A stretch of DNA of 23,318 nucleotides from Bacillota bacterium (GTDB taxonomy: Bacteria; Bacillota; Clostridia; Lachnospirales; Lachnospiraceae). Of this stretch, positions 14,097-21,733 are shown piece after piece (position 1 is the first letter of the stretch; each line of letters starts with the position of its first letter). The stretch lies in NCBI GenBank assembly GCA_023415595.1, contig JAEZJW010000187.1, forward strand, positions 1 through 23,318, written 5' to 3'. The position numbers and the translations under genes are program-made. Under the pieces are notes generated by a model. That model did no database searches. It was not told the DNA's origin and saw only the letters and a list, made by a program, of their open reading frames with translations.

Positions 14097-15140
14097 CTAA
14101 AATATCCTGATAAAGATCAATGACATAATATAACCGAGAAGACCACAGCCGGGGAAGGTTAAGATCCAGGCAGCTACCATCTCCTTTACAACGGACCAGT
14201 TAACACAGGATAAGCGTTTGGAGGCACCGACTCCCATGATAGCGGTTGTCTTCGTATGGGTCGTACTGACCGGTATGCCCCAGGTGGTTGCTGCGAACAG
14301 ACTGATTGTTGCCGCGGCATCTGCTGAGAAGCCCTGGTAGGGATCCATCTTCACCATTCCCATACCAACAGTTTTTATGATCTTGTAACCGCCGATGGAG
14401 GTACCTAAAGCCATAACGACCGAACAGAGCACCATCAGCCAGATCGGGATAGCATAATCAGATGTAACACCGGCTTGCCCGTTTGAAAGGAACATACCCA
14501 GCATGAATACACCCATGAATTTCTGACCATCCTGAGCGCCATGCATGAAGGCCATGGCAGCACCACCTGCTACCTGGGCGCCCTTAAAGGCCTTATTGGT
14601 TTTTCTTCGATCCGTGTGCTTGAATAGGTATCCGGTAAGTCTCGTAATCAGGAAGCCCAATCCAAATCCAATCACTGTGGAAAGGCCCAGACCATAGATA
14701 ACCTTGATCCACTCAGCGCCGTTAATTCCTTTTCCACCCTGAAGAGCGAGCGCAGCACCGGTGACTCCGGCAATCAGGGCATGGGATTCACTGGTAGGGA
14801 TTCCGAAAGCCCAAGCGGCTGTTGCCCATACAACGATTGCGAATAACGCAGCGCAAAGTGCGACCAGGGCGTTCTTATCACTGCCGAACTGCACCATCTT
14901 AGATATGGTAAAGGCAACCTCCCTGCTGATCATAGTCATTACGAACACTCCGAGAAAATTAAAAACAGCAGCCATCATAATTGCCCTCTTCGGGCTGATG
15001 GACCTGGTCGATACGCAGGTTGCGATTGCATTAGGTGCATCCGTCCAGCCATTCACCAGGATTACCCCCAGAATAAGCAGGACTGTGATGAAGAGAGCAG
15101 GGTTCGAAAAGAGCTGCTGCAGAAATTCAGAAAAACTCAT
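14097..15140 (-). CDS. pit: Inorganic phosphate transporter, Pit family
   Basis: A low-affinity phosphate (metal-phosphate) transporter of the cell membrane, 347 residues, about ten hydrophobic segments. The two inverted PiT signatures are present: NGWTDAPNAIATCVSTRSISP near the N-terminus (D34, N37) and WGIPVSTTHTKTTAIMGVGASKR near the C-terminus. The central loop after about residue 170 (KHTDRRKTNKAFK) is short, as in bacterial forms. AGGAGG eight bases upstream fixes the start, and a good sigma-A promoter lies 58 bases upstream. It is the first gene of a pit, DUF47, AI-2E unit and divergent from ilvD. Sulfate-type PiT relatives exist, but the DUF47 neighbour argues for phosphate. Confidence 0.93.
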   Translation of the reverse strand: MSFSEFLQQLFSNPALFITVLLILGVILVNGWTDAPNAIATCVSTRSISPKRAIMMAAVFNFLGVFVMTMISREVAFTISKMVQFGSDKNALVALCAALFAIVVWATAAWAFGIPTSESHALIAGVTGAALALQGGKGINGAEWIKVIYGLGLSTVIGFGLGFLITRLTGYLFKHTDRRKTNKAFKGAQVAGGAAMAFMHGAQDGQKFMGVFMLGMFLSNGQAGVTSDYAIPIWLMVLCSVVMALGTSIGGYKIIKTVGMGMVKMDPYQGFSADAAATISLFAATTWGIPVSTTHTKTTAIMGVGASKRLSCVNWSVVKEMVAAWILTFPGCGLLGYIMSLIFIRIF

Positions 15141-15197
15141 TATAGCGCCTCCTAAAGTAAAAAAGTTTTATTGCCATATATTTGCTCATACACTTGA

Positions 15198-15226
15198 ATA
15201 TTATCATGTAATCAAAATAGAAGCAA
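15198..15226 (-). promoter_or_regulatory. Promoter for the pit operon
   Basis: On the minus strand TTGCTT (15226-15221), 17 bases, TAATAT (15203-15198). The predicted transcript starts near 15191, about 50 bases before the ATG. Confidence 0.65.
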
Positions 15227-15314
15227 TGATATTTTATATAAGTATTTATAAATAATGATATTTTTAGCAATTTGTCTGTTTGGGAATGAATGCAAAAATA
15301 ATTTTATTTTTACA

Positions 15315-15343
15315 TTGATTTTTAGAAGGAAATCCTTTATTAT
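15315..15343 (+). promoter_or_regulatory. Promoter for ilvD-ilvB with a palindrome in the spacer
   Basis: TTGATT (15315-15320), 17 bases, TATTAT (15338-15343). The spacer contains the dyad AAGGA-AA-TCCTT (15326-15337), well placed for a repressor to block polymerase. The leader of about 100 bases has a small hairpin (TGCC/GGCA around 15385) but no leucine/valine-rich leader peptide and no T-box motif. Confidence 0.55.
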
Positions 15344-15451
15344 ATACTGTACTACATTAAAGCAGTAAAAATCTACTCAAAATGCCGTATTTTAAGGCAG
15401 AGCAGGGGCAACTCGAAATTTTGTATTATAATAAGGAAAAGGTGGTTAAGG

Positions 15452-17125
15452 ATGAGAAGTGACGCAGTAAAAACAGGGATTCAGCAGGCCCCCCATCGAT
15501 CGTTATTTAACGCACTGGGGTTCACCAAAGAAGAATTACATAAGCCGCTCGTGGGTATCGTGAGCTCTTATAACGAAATTGTTCCCGGACATATGAATCT
15601 GGATAAAATAGTGGATGCCGTCAAGCTTGGCGTAGCTATGGCCGGCGGAACACCGATTGTCTTCCCTGCAATTGCCGTCTGTGATGGAATCGCAATGGGA
15701 CATCAGGGAATGAAGTATTCCCTAGTGACCAGGGATCTGATTGCCGACTCAACCGAAGCCATGGCAATGGCTCATCAATTTGATGCACTGGTCATGGTAC
15801 CGAATTGTGATAAGAATGTCCCGGGACTTTTAATGGCGGCAGCAAGACTGAACATTCCAACCATCTTCGTCAGTGGCGGACCGATGCTGGCAGGCAGAGT
15901 GAACGGCAGCAAGACCAGCTTATCCAGCCTGTTTGAAGCTGTCGGAGCCTATAGTGCAGGAAAGCTGACCGAGGAAGAAGTAGAAGAGTATGAGAATAAA
16001 GCCTGTGCTACCTGCGGTTCCTGTTCCGGTATGTATACGGCTAACTCCATGAACTGCCTGACCGAGGTAATCGGCATGGGCTTAAAGGGGAACGGAACCA
16101 TCCCGGCAGTATACTCTGAGAGAATCCGCCTCGCGAAGCATGCGGGAATGAAGATCATGGAATTATATGAGAAGAACATCTGCCCCAGAGATATCATGAC
16201 GGAGAAGGCCTTTATGAATGCCCTGACCGTAGATATGGCACTTGGCTGCTCCACGAATACAATGCTGCATCTTCCGGCAATTGCCCATGAGGTCGGCTTT
16301 GATCTGAATATTGATATAGCAAATGAAGTAAGTGCCAGAACTCCGAACCTGTGCCACCTGGCACCGGCCGGCCACACCTATATTGAGGATCTGAATGAGG
16401 CGGGTGGAGTTTATGCAGTTATGAATGAATTAAATAAGAAGGGACTCCTCTACACCGATCTGATCACAGTGACCGGCAGGACGGTGGGCGAGAACATTCA
16501 GAATTGTATCAATCTTAATAAGGAAGTAATTCGTCCTATTGACAATCCTTACAGTGAGTCCGGCGGCATCGCCATCTTAAAGGGTAACCTGGCTCCGGAC
16601 TCCGGAGTTGTGAAACGCTCTGCTGTGGACCCCTCCATGATGAAGTTCGAAGGACCTGCCAGGGTATTCGATTGTGAAGAGGATGCCATTCAGGCAATCA
16701 CAGGCGGTAAGATCCATTCCGGAGATGTGGTCGTTATACGCTATGAAGGACCGAAGGGCGGACCCGGTATGAGAGAGATGTTGAATCCGACAAGTGCAAT
16801 CATGGGAATGGGGCTTGGATCTTCCGTGGCATTGATTACGGATGGACGCTTCTCCGGAGCTTCCAGAGGTGCCTGCATCGGCCATGTATCGCCCGAAGCT
16901 GCAGTCGGAGGCAACATAGCCTTAGTGGAGGAAGGGGATCTGATCCGGATCGATATCAATCAGAATTCACTGAATTTTGTTATCTCTGAGGAAGAACTGG
17001 AGGCTAGAAGATCAAAATGGCAGCCCCGTGAGCCGAAGATTACGACTGGATATCTCTCCCGTTATGTAGCCATGGTAACAAGCGGTAACCGCGGTGCAAT
17101 CCTTGAAGTACCCAAAGCAAAGTAA
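15452..17125 (+). CDS. ilvD: Dihydroxy-acid dehydratase IlvD
   Basis: Removes water from dihydroxy acids to give the keto-acid precursors of valine, leucine and isoleucine. 557 residues, normal length. Key segments are PNCDKNVPG (C119), ACATCGSCSGMYTANSMNCL (C188, C191), and the metal/substrate segment KGGPGMREMLNPTSAIMG with the ITDGRFSGASRG loop. The first cluster region reads NEIVPGHMNL, with VPGH as in the E. coli enzyme. Plant and mycobacterial [2Fe-2S] enzymes have TPCN there, so this one is probably of the oxygen-sensitive [4Fe-4S] kind, which fits an anaerobe. AAGGTGG seven bases upstream supports the start. ilvB follows after 43 bases. Confidence 0.97.
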   Translation: MRSDAVKTGIQQAPHRSLFNALGFTKEELHKPLVGIVSSYNEIVPGHMNLDKIVDAVKLGVAMAGGTPIVFPAIAVCDGIAMGHQGMKYSLVTRDLIADSTEAMAMAHQFDALVMVPNCDKNVPGLLMAAARLNIPTIFVSGGPMLAGRVNGSKTSLSSLFEAVGAYSAGKLTEEEVEEYENKACATCGSCSGMYTANSMNCLTEVIGMGLKGNGTIPAVYSERIRLAKHAGMKIMELYEKNICPRDIMTEKAFMNALTVDMALGCSTNTMLHLPAIAHEVGFDLNIDIANEVSARTPNLCHLAPAGHTYIEDLNEAGGVYAVMNELNKKGLLYTDLITVTGRTVGENIQNCINLNKEVIRPIDNPYSESGGIAILKGNLAPDSGVVKRSAVDPSMMKFEGPARVFDCEEDAIQAITGGKIHSGDVVVIRYEGPKGGPGMREMLNPTSAIMGMGLGSSVALITDGRFSGASRGACIGHVSPEAAVGGNIALVEEGDLIRIDINQNSLNFVISEEELEARRSKWQPREPKITTGYLSRYVAMVTSGNRGAILEVPKAK

Positions 17126-17168
17126 CTACTTTGACATATGATATGCCAACGGCAGAACGGAGGTTTCT

Positions 17169-18851
17169 ATGGAGTTAACAGGTTCGCAAATTGTAATTGA
17201 ATGTTTGAAGGAACAGGGTGTTGATACTGTATTCGGATATCCCGGAGGTACCATCCTGAATATATACGATGAGCTTTATAAGCACAGTAATGAGATCAGG
17301 CACATCCTGACCTCCCATGAACAGGGTGCTGCCCATGCAGCCGATGGATATGCCAGGGCTACAGGTAAGGTAGGAGTCTGCTTCGCTACCTCCGGTCCCG
17401 GTTCCACGAATCTGGTTACAGGTATTGCGACAGCATATATGGATAATGTACCGGTTGTAGCCATTACAGCAAATGTGGCTGTTAATCTCTTGGGGAAGGA
17501 TTCCTTCCAGGAGATTGATATTGCCGGTGTCACGATGCCTATCACAAAGCACAATTATATCGTTAAGGATATTACAAAGCTTGCAGATACCATCAGAAAG
17601 GCATTCCGGATTGCCAGATCCGGCAGGCCGGGACCGGTTCTGGTGGATATCACGAAGGATGTAACTGCTCCGATCACAAAGACGGAATTCACTCCGAAAA
17701 CCCCTGAACCGATCGAGAGAGTAACGGAGGATATCACGGAGAAGGATTTGACTCACGCAATTGAAATGATCCGGCACTCGAAGAAACCCTTCATCTTTGT
17801 AGGAGGTGGTGCGGTAATATCTGAGGCCCATGATGAGCTTAAGGAATTCGTGGATAAGGTGGATGCACCGGTAGCTGATACCTTGATGGGTAAGGGTGCG
17901 TTCAACGGTACAGATCCCAGATATACCGGCATGCTCGGAATGCATGGGACGAAAGCCTCCAACTTAGGGGTGACCGAATGTGATCTTCTGATTACCATAG
18001 GTGCACGTTTCTCGGACCGTGTAACAGGCAATGCGAAGAAATTCGCTAATAGCGCGAAAGTACTGCAGATCGATATCGATCCTGCTGAAATTAATAAGAA
18101 TGTGCTTGCTCACAGCTCTGTCATCGGAGATGTGAAGGAGGTTCTGATCAGACTGAATAAGGCTTTGGAACACCAGGACCACAAGGAATGGCTAACTCAT
18201 GTGCTGGGACTTAAGGAGAAGTTCCCGCTCAAATACCGCCAGGATATCCTGACCGGTCCTTACATCCTGCAGAAGCTTTATGAGGTTACCGGTGGGGATG
18301 CCATCATTACAACCGAGGTTGGCCAGCATCAGATGTGGTCAGCACAGTATTATGATTATAAGCTGCCTAGAACCTTTATCACCTCCGGAGGCTTAGGAAC
18401 TATGGGCTACGGACTTGGTGCCTGCATCGGAGCCAAGATAGGGATGCCTCATAAGACAGTCATTAACATTGCAGGGGACGGTTGCTTCAGGATGAACATG
18501 AATGAGCTGGCTACCGCGACCCGCTATAATATTCCGATTGTGGAGATCATCTTCAACAACCATGTACTGGGTATGGTAAGACAATGGCAGACTTTGTTCT
18601 ACGGACAGAGATACTCCCATACTAATTTAAATGACAAGGTGGATTTTGTTAAGCTGGCGGAAGCCATGGGAGCGAAGGCATACCGGATTACAAAGAAGGA
18701 AGAAGTAGAAAGCGTTCTGAAGGAGGCCATCGCCCTCGGAGAACCGGTATTGATTGACTGCATCATTGACAGTGATGAGAAGGTATGGCCTATGGTTGCA
18801 CCGGGTGCGGCGATTGAAGAGGTATTCTCGGAAGAGGATATACAGAAATAA
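17169..18851 (+). CDS. ilvB: Acetolactate synthase large (catalytic) subunit IlvB
   Basis: Thiamine-diphosphate enzyme that condenses pyruvate with pyruvate or 2-ketobutyrate, the first common branched-chain step. 560 residues with three domains. The N-terminal domain has GYPGG and the catalytic glutamate E51 in SHEQGAAHAADGYARA. The middle FAD-binding domain has GMLGMHGTKASN and LLITIGARFSDRVTG. The C-terminal domain has the cofactor motif from GDG (436-438) to NN (463-464) and the anabolic-type VRQWQ. This is the biosynthetic, not the catabolic, type. CGGAGG six bases upstream fixes the start. The regulatory subunit gene ilvN, often next to ilvB, is absent; a terminator follows instead. Confidence 0.96.
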   Translation: MELTGSQIVIECLKEQGVDTVFGYPGGTILNIYDELYKHSNEIRHILTSHEQGAAHAADGYARATGKVGVCFATSGPGSTNLVTGIATAYMDNVPVVAITANVAVNLLGKDSFQEIDIAGVTMPITKHNYIVKDITKLADTIRKAFRIARSGRPGPVLVDITKDVTAPITKTEFTPKTPEPIERVTEDITEKDLTHAIEMIRHSKKPFIFVGGGAVISEAHDELKEFVDKVDAPVADTLMGKGAFNGTDPRYTGMLGMHGTKASNLGVTECDLLITIGARFSDRVTGNAKKFANSAKVLQIDIDPAEINKNVLAHSSVIGDVKEVLIRLNKALEHQDHKEWLTHVLGLKEKFPLKYRQDILTGPYILQKLYEVTGGDAIITTEVGQHQMWSAQYYDYKLPRTFITSGGLGTMGYGLGACIGAKIGMPHKTVINIAGDGCFRMNMNELATATRYNIPIVEIIFNNHVLGMVRQWQTLFYGQRYSHTNLNDKVDFVKLAEAMGAKAYRITKKEEVESVLKEAIALGEPVLIDCIIDSDEKVWPMVAPGAAIEEVFSEEDIQK

Positions 18852-18881
18852 AGTTCACGGATTACGCAGATAAATCGGCAG

Positions 18882-18906
18882 AAGCAGGCATTCATTGCCT
18901 GCTTTT
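18882..18906 (+). terminator. Intrinsic terminator after ilvB
   Basis: AAGCAGGCA (18882-18890) pairs with TGCCTGCTT (18896-18904) around a five-base loop and runs into TTTT. It closes the ilvD-ilvB unit about 30 bases after the stop codon. Confidence 0.92.
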
Positions 18907-19002
18907 ACCGGACAAAAAATGGATGGGAGATTTATCCACCTATTATAATTATTACTAATGAATCAGGCGAAAAACATTAATTATTGCACGAAGAATCATG
19001 TA

Positions 19003-19031
19003 TTGACAAAAAAATAACATAGTCTTATAAT
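19003..19031 (+). promoter_or_regulatory. Consensus sigma-A promoter for serC-serA
   Basis: TTGACA, exactly 17 bases, TATAAT: a perfect match, the strongest promoter in the window. The predicted transcript start is near 19038, giving a leader of about 63 bases with no recognisable riboswitch. High constitutive serine synthesis is the simplest reading. Confidence 0.9.
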
Positions 19032-19100
19032 GAAAGGTATACTTTACTAAATTAAAGTCATGTAGTGAGAAATCAGTAGGATCCAAGGGAGGATGAGAGT

Positions 19101-20186
19101 ATGGGAAGAATTTATAACTTTTCTGCAGGACCGGCGATGTTACCGGTTGAAGTTCTTAAGGAAGCAGCAGATGAAATGCTCGATTACAGAGGCACCGGAA
19201 TGTCAGTAATGGAGATGAGCCACAGGTCGAAAGCTTATGAGTCAATTATTCAGGAAGCAGAGAAAGACCTTAGAGAAGTAATGAATATTCCTGATAACTA
19301 TAAAGTTCTATTCCTTCAGGGCGGCGCTTCACAGCAGTTTGCCATGATACCTATGAATCTCATGAAGAACAGGGTAGCCGATTATATCGTTACCGGCCAG
19401 TTTGCGAAGAAAGCTTACCAGGAAGCACAGCTCTTCGGTAAGATCAACGCAGTTGCATCCTCTTCAGACAAGACTTTTTCCTATATCCCGGATTGTTCCG
19501 ATCTTCCGATTTCCGAGGATGCGGATTATGTATACATATGTGAAAATAATACGATTTTCGGAACGAAGTTCAAGACTCTTCCGAACACCAAGGGTAAGCC
19601 CCTGGTAGCTGATGTGTCCTCCTGCTTCCTCTCAGAACCCGTAGATGTAACAAAATACGGACTCATTTACGGCGGTGTTCAGAAGAATATCGGCCCTGCC
19701 GGAGTTGTTATCGTAATCATCCGTGAGGATCTGATTACGGAGGATACCCTTCCCGGTACACCGACAATGTTAAAATATAAGACTCATGCAGAGGAAGGCT
19801 CCATGTACAATACCCCGCCGGCTTACGGTATTTATATCTGCGGCAAGGTATTCAAGTGGATCAAGAATATGGGCGGCCTGGAAGCTATGAAGGCACATAA
19901 TGAGAAGAAGGCTGCCGTCCTCTATGATTATCTGGACCAGAGCAAGCTCTTTAGAGGAACCGCGGAGAAGAAGGACCGTTCCCTGATGAATGTAACCTTT
20001 GTTACCGGTAATGAAGAGCTGGATGCGAAATTCGTGAAGGAAGCTAAGGCAGCAGGCTTTGAGAACTTAAAGGGCCACAGGTCCGTAGGCGGTATGAGAG
20101 CCAGCATCTACAATGCAATGCCGATTGAAGGTGTGGAGAAGCTCGTGGAGTTCATGAAGAAGTTCGAAGCGGAGAACACGAAATAA
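19101..20186 (+). CDS. serC: Phosphoserine aminotransferase SerC
   Basis: Pyridoxal-phosphate enzyme that transfers an amino group from glutamate to 3-phosphohydroxypyruvate, the second serine step; it can also serve pyridoxal synthesis. 361 residues, normal length. The start RIYNFSAGPAMLP, the MEMSHRS segment, the cofactor-binding LQGGASQQFAM and the Schiff-base lysine K195 in YGGVQKNIGPAG are all present, and the C-terminal EGHRSVGGMRAS-type segment appears as LKGHRSVGGMRASIYNAMP. GGGAGG lies eight bases before the ATG. It is the first gene after a consensus promoter, and serA follows after 144 bases that hold a multi-hairpin element. Confidence 0.97.
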   Translation: MGRIYNFSAGPAMLPVEVLKEAADEMLDYRGTGMSVMEMSHRSKAYESIIQEAEKDLREVMNIPDNYKVLFLQGGASQQFAMIPMNLMKNRVADYIVTGQFAKKAYQEAQLFGKINAVASSSDKTFSYIPDCSDLPISEDADYVYICENNTIFGTKFKTLPNTKGKPLVADVSSCFLSEPVDVTKYGLIYGGVQKNIGPAGVVIVIIREDLITEDTLPGTPTMLKYKTHAEEGSMYNTPPAYGIYICGKVFKWIKNMGGLEAMKAHNEKKAAVLYDYLDQSKLFRGTAEKKDRSLMNVTFVTGNEELDAKFVKEAKAAGFENLKGHRSVGGMRASIYNAMPIEGVEKLVEFMKKFEAENTK

Positions 20187-20191
20187 AAGTA

Positions 20192-20301
20192 GCCGGGGTA
20201 GTGTGAAGAAAAAGCATCTTCACAAAGCGAATTGTAGACAATTCGCTTCGGAAGAACTACGAAGTTCGCACAGAGGTGCTCACTCCTTGTTCTACCTGGG
20301 G
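20192..20301 (+). ncRNA. Multi-hairpin element between serC and serA
   Basis: A closing stem joins GGTAG (20197-20201) to CTACC (20292-20296), with CC/GG pairs outside it. Inside are three hairpins in a row: TGTGAAGA/TCTTCACA (20202-20224); AAGCGAATTGT/ACAATTCGCTT with a two-base loop (20225-20248); and GAACT/AGTTC (20254-20267). The first two stack directly onto each other and onto the closing stem without spare bases, as in a designed junction. There is no reading frame and no T-run. It is either a structured RNA in the serC-serA message or a dispersed hairpin repeat; the sequence alone does not tell which. Confidence 0.5.
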
Positions 20302-20330
20302 GTAAATTGCAAGATTGGAGGATTTATTAT

Positions 20331-21509
20331 ATGAAATATAACTGTCTGAATCCTATCGCGGATATAGGAATCAATATATTTACTGACCAGTATACGAAAG
20401 TGGATAATGTGAACGATGCAGATGTGATTCTGGTAAGAAGTGCCGCCATGCATGAGATGGAGTTTTCGGATAATCTGAAGGCGATTGCCAGAGCAGGAGC
20501 CGGAGTTAATAATATTCCGCTGGATAAATGCGCGGAACAGGGCATTGTAGTATTTAACACCCCCGGTGCTAATGCTAATGGTGTGAAGGAGCTGGTAATA
20601 GCCGGCTTGATCATGGCTTCCAGAGATATCGTTGGCGGTGTCAACTGGGTACAGACCATTAAGGAAGAAGCCGGTGTAGCAAAGCTTGTGGAGAAGGGCA
20701 AGGGCAAATTCGCCGGCCGTGAGATCCAGGGCAAGAAGCTCGGAGTCATCGGCCTGGGAGCGATTGGTGTATTGGTGGCCAATGCGGCAAACCGTCTGGG
20801 AATGAAGGTTTACGGCTGTGATCCTTTTATCTCTGTTGATAGTGCCTGGAACCTTTCAAGGGATGTTGTGCATGTAAAGACCAGAGATGAGATCTATAAG
20901 GAATGTGATTATATCACAGTACATACACCATTGGTATCCGATGAGGATCCTGATGTGAATACGAAGGAAATGATTAATAAGGAAGCAATCGCTAAGATGA
21001 AGGATGGAGTAATCCTCCTGAACTTTGCAAGAGATCTGCTCGTAAATGATAATGATATTGCAGATGCCCTGCAGTCCGGTAAGGTAGCTAAGTATATTAC
21101 CGACTTCCCGAACGATAGGACGGTGAAAATGGATGGAGTAATCGCTATCCCCCATCTTGGAGCTTCCACTGAGGAGTCCGAAGATAATTGTGCAGTCATG
21201 GCTGTTAAGCAGCTGATGGATTATATGGAGAACGGTAACATCAAGAACTCCGTTAACTTCCCGAATTGTGATGCCGGTGCTTGCAAGACGCAGGGACGTA
21301 TTGCTATCCTGCATAGAAATATACCAAACATGCTAACCCAGTTTACCGGAGCTTTCTCCGCCCTGAATATTAATATCTCCGACATGGTGAATAAGAGTAA
21401 GGGTGATAATGCCTATACAGTCCTGGATGTAGAGGCTTCCATCAATGAAGACATTGCAGCGAAGCTTGCTACCATCAAGGGTGTATTAAAGGTTAGAATT
21501 GTCAAATAA
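20331..21509 (+). CDS. serA: D-3-phosphoglycerate dehydrogenase SerA with ACT domain
   Basis: Oxidises 3-phosphoglycerate with NAD+, the first serine step. 392 residues from the ATG at 20331, chosen because TGGAGG lies nine bases upstream; the earlier ATG at 20307 lies before that ribosome site. The nucleotide-binding loop is GLGAIG (141-146), with D164 ending the second strand. Catalytic R234 (NFARDLLVN) and H275 (IPHLGASTEES) are present. The usual catalytic glutamate, E269 in the E. coli enzyme within FPTEP, aligns with D262 in TDFPND. The C-terminal ACT domain (about 322-392) suggests feedback by serine. It is the compact form without the extra intervening domain. Confidence 0.93.
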   Translation: MKYNCLNPIADIGINIFTDQYTKVDNVNDADVILVRSAAMHEMEFSDNLKAIARAGAGVNNIPLDKCAEQGIVVFNTPGANANGVKELVIAGLIMASRDIVGGVNWVQTIKEEAGVAKLVEKGKGKFAGREIQGKKLGVIGLGAIGVLVANAANRLGMKVYGCDPFISVDSAWNLSRDVVHVKTRDEIYKECDYITVHTPLVSDEDPDVNTKEMINKEAIAKMKDGVILLNFARDLLVNDNDIADALQSGKVAKYITDFPNDRTVKMDGVIAIPHLGASTEESEDNCAVMAVKQLMDYMENGNIKNSVNFPNCDAGACKTQGRIAILHRNIPNMLTQFTGAFSALNINISDMVNKSKGDNAYTVLDVEASINEDIAAKLATIKGVLKVRIVK

Positions 21510-21551
21510 CTATATTTTGAATAGAGTGGATAGGGAATAGAAGAAAAGGTG

Positions 21552-21594
21552 CTGCAAATGAATTACTGAGGTAAATCGTTTGCAGTATCTTTTT
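21552..21594 (+). terminator. Intrinsic terminator after serA
   Basis: CTGCAAATGA (21552-21561) pairs with TCGTTTGCAG (21576-21585) with one G-U pair. ATTAC/GTAA extends the stem inward, and the run TATCTTTTT follows. Confidence 0.85.
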
Positions 21595-21657
21595 ATACCG
21601 GATTTCACTATATATAGATAAAACCTGAATATTTATGAATTATATTGTGTTTTTATG

Positions 21658-21686
21658 TTGAAAATAATTAAAAAAGGTATTATGAT
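21658..21686 (+). promoter_or_regulatory. Promoter for the chemoreceptor gene
   Basis: TTGAAA, 17 bases, TATGAT, about 48 bases before the start. It fits sigma-A; no flagellar sigma-28 type (TAAA...GCCGATAA) sequence is seen. Confidence 0.55.
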
Positions 21687-21733
21687 TATAGTAATAATTA
21701 CCGGAATTATTAAAATACTGGGAGGTTATGAAT

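Noticed and set aside
17175..17945. 256-codon minus-strand frame opposite ilvB
   Set aside because: Shadow of a fully conserved gene; composition is Cys/His/Ile-rich and unlike a real protein.
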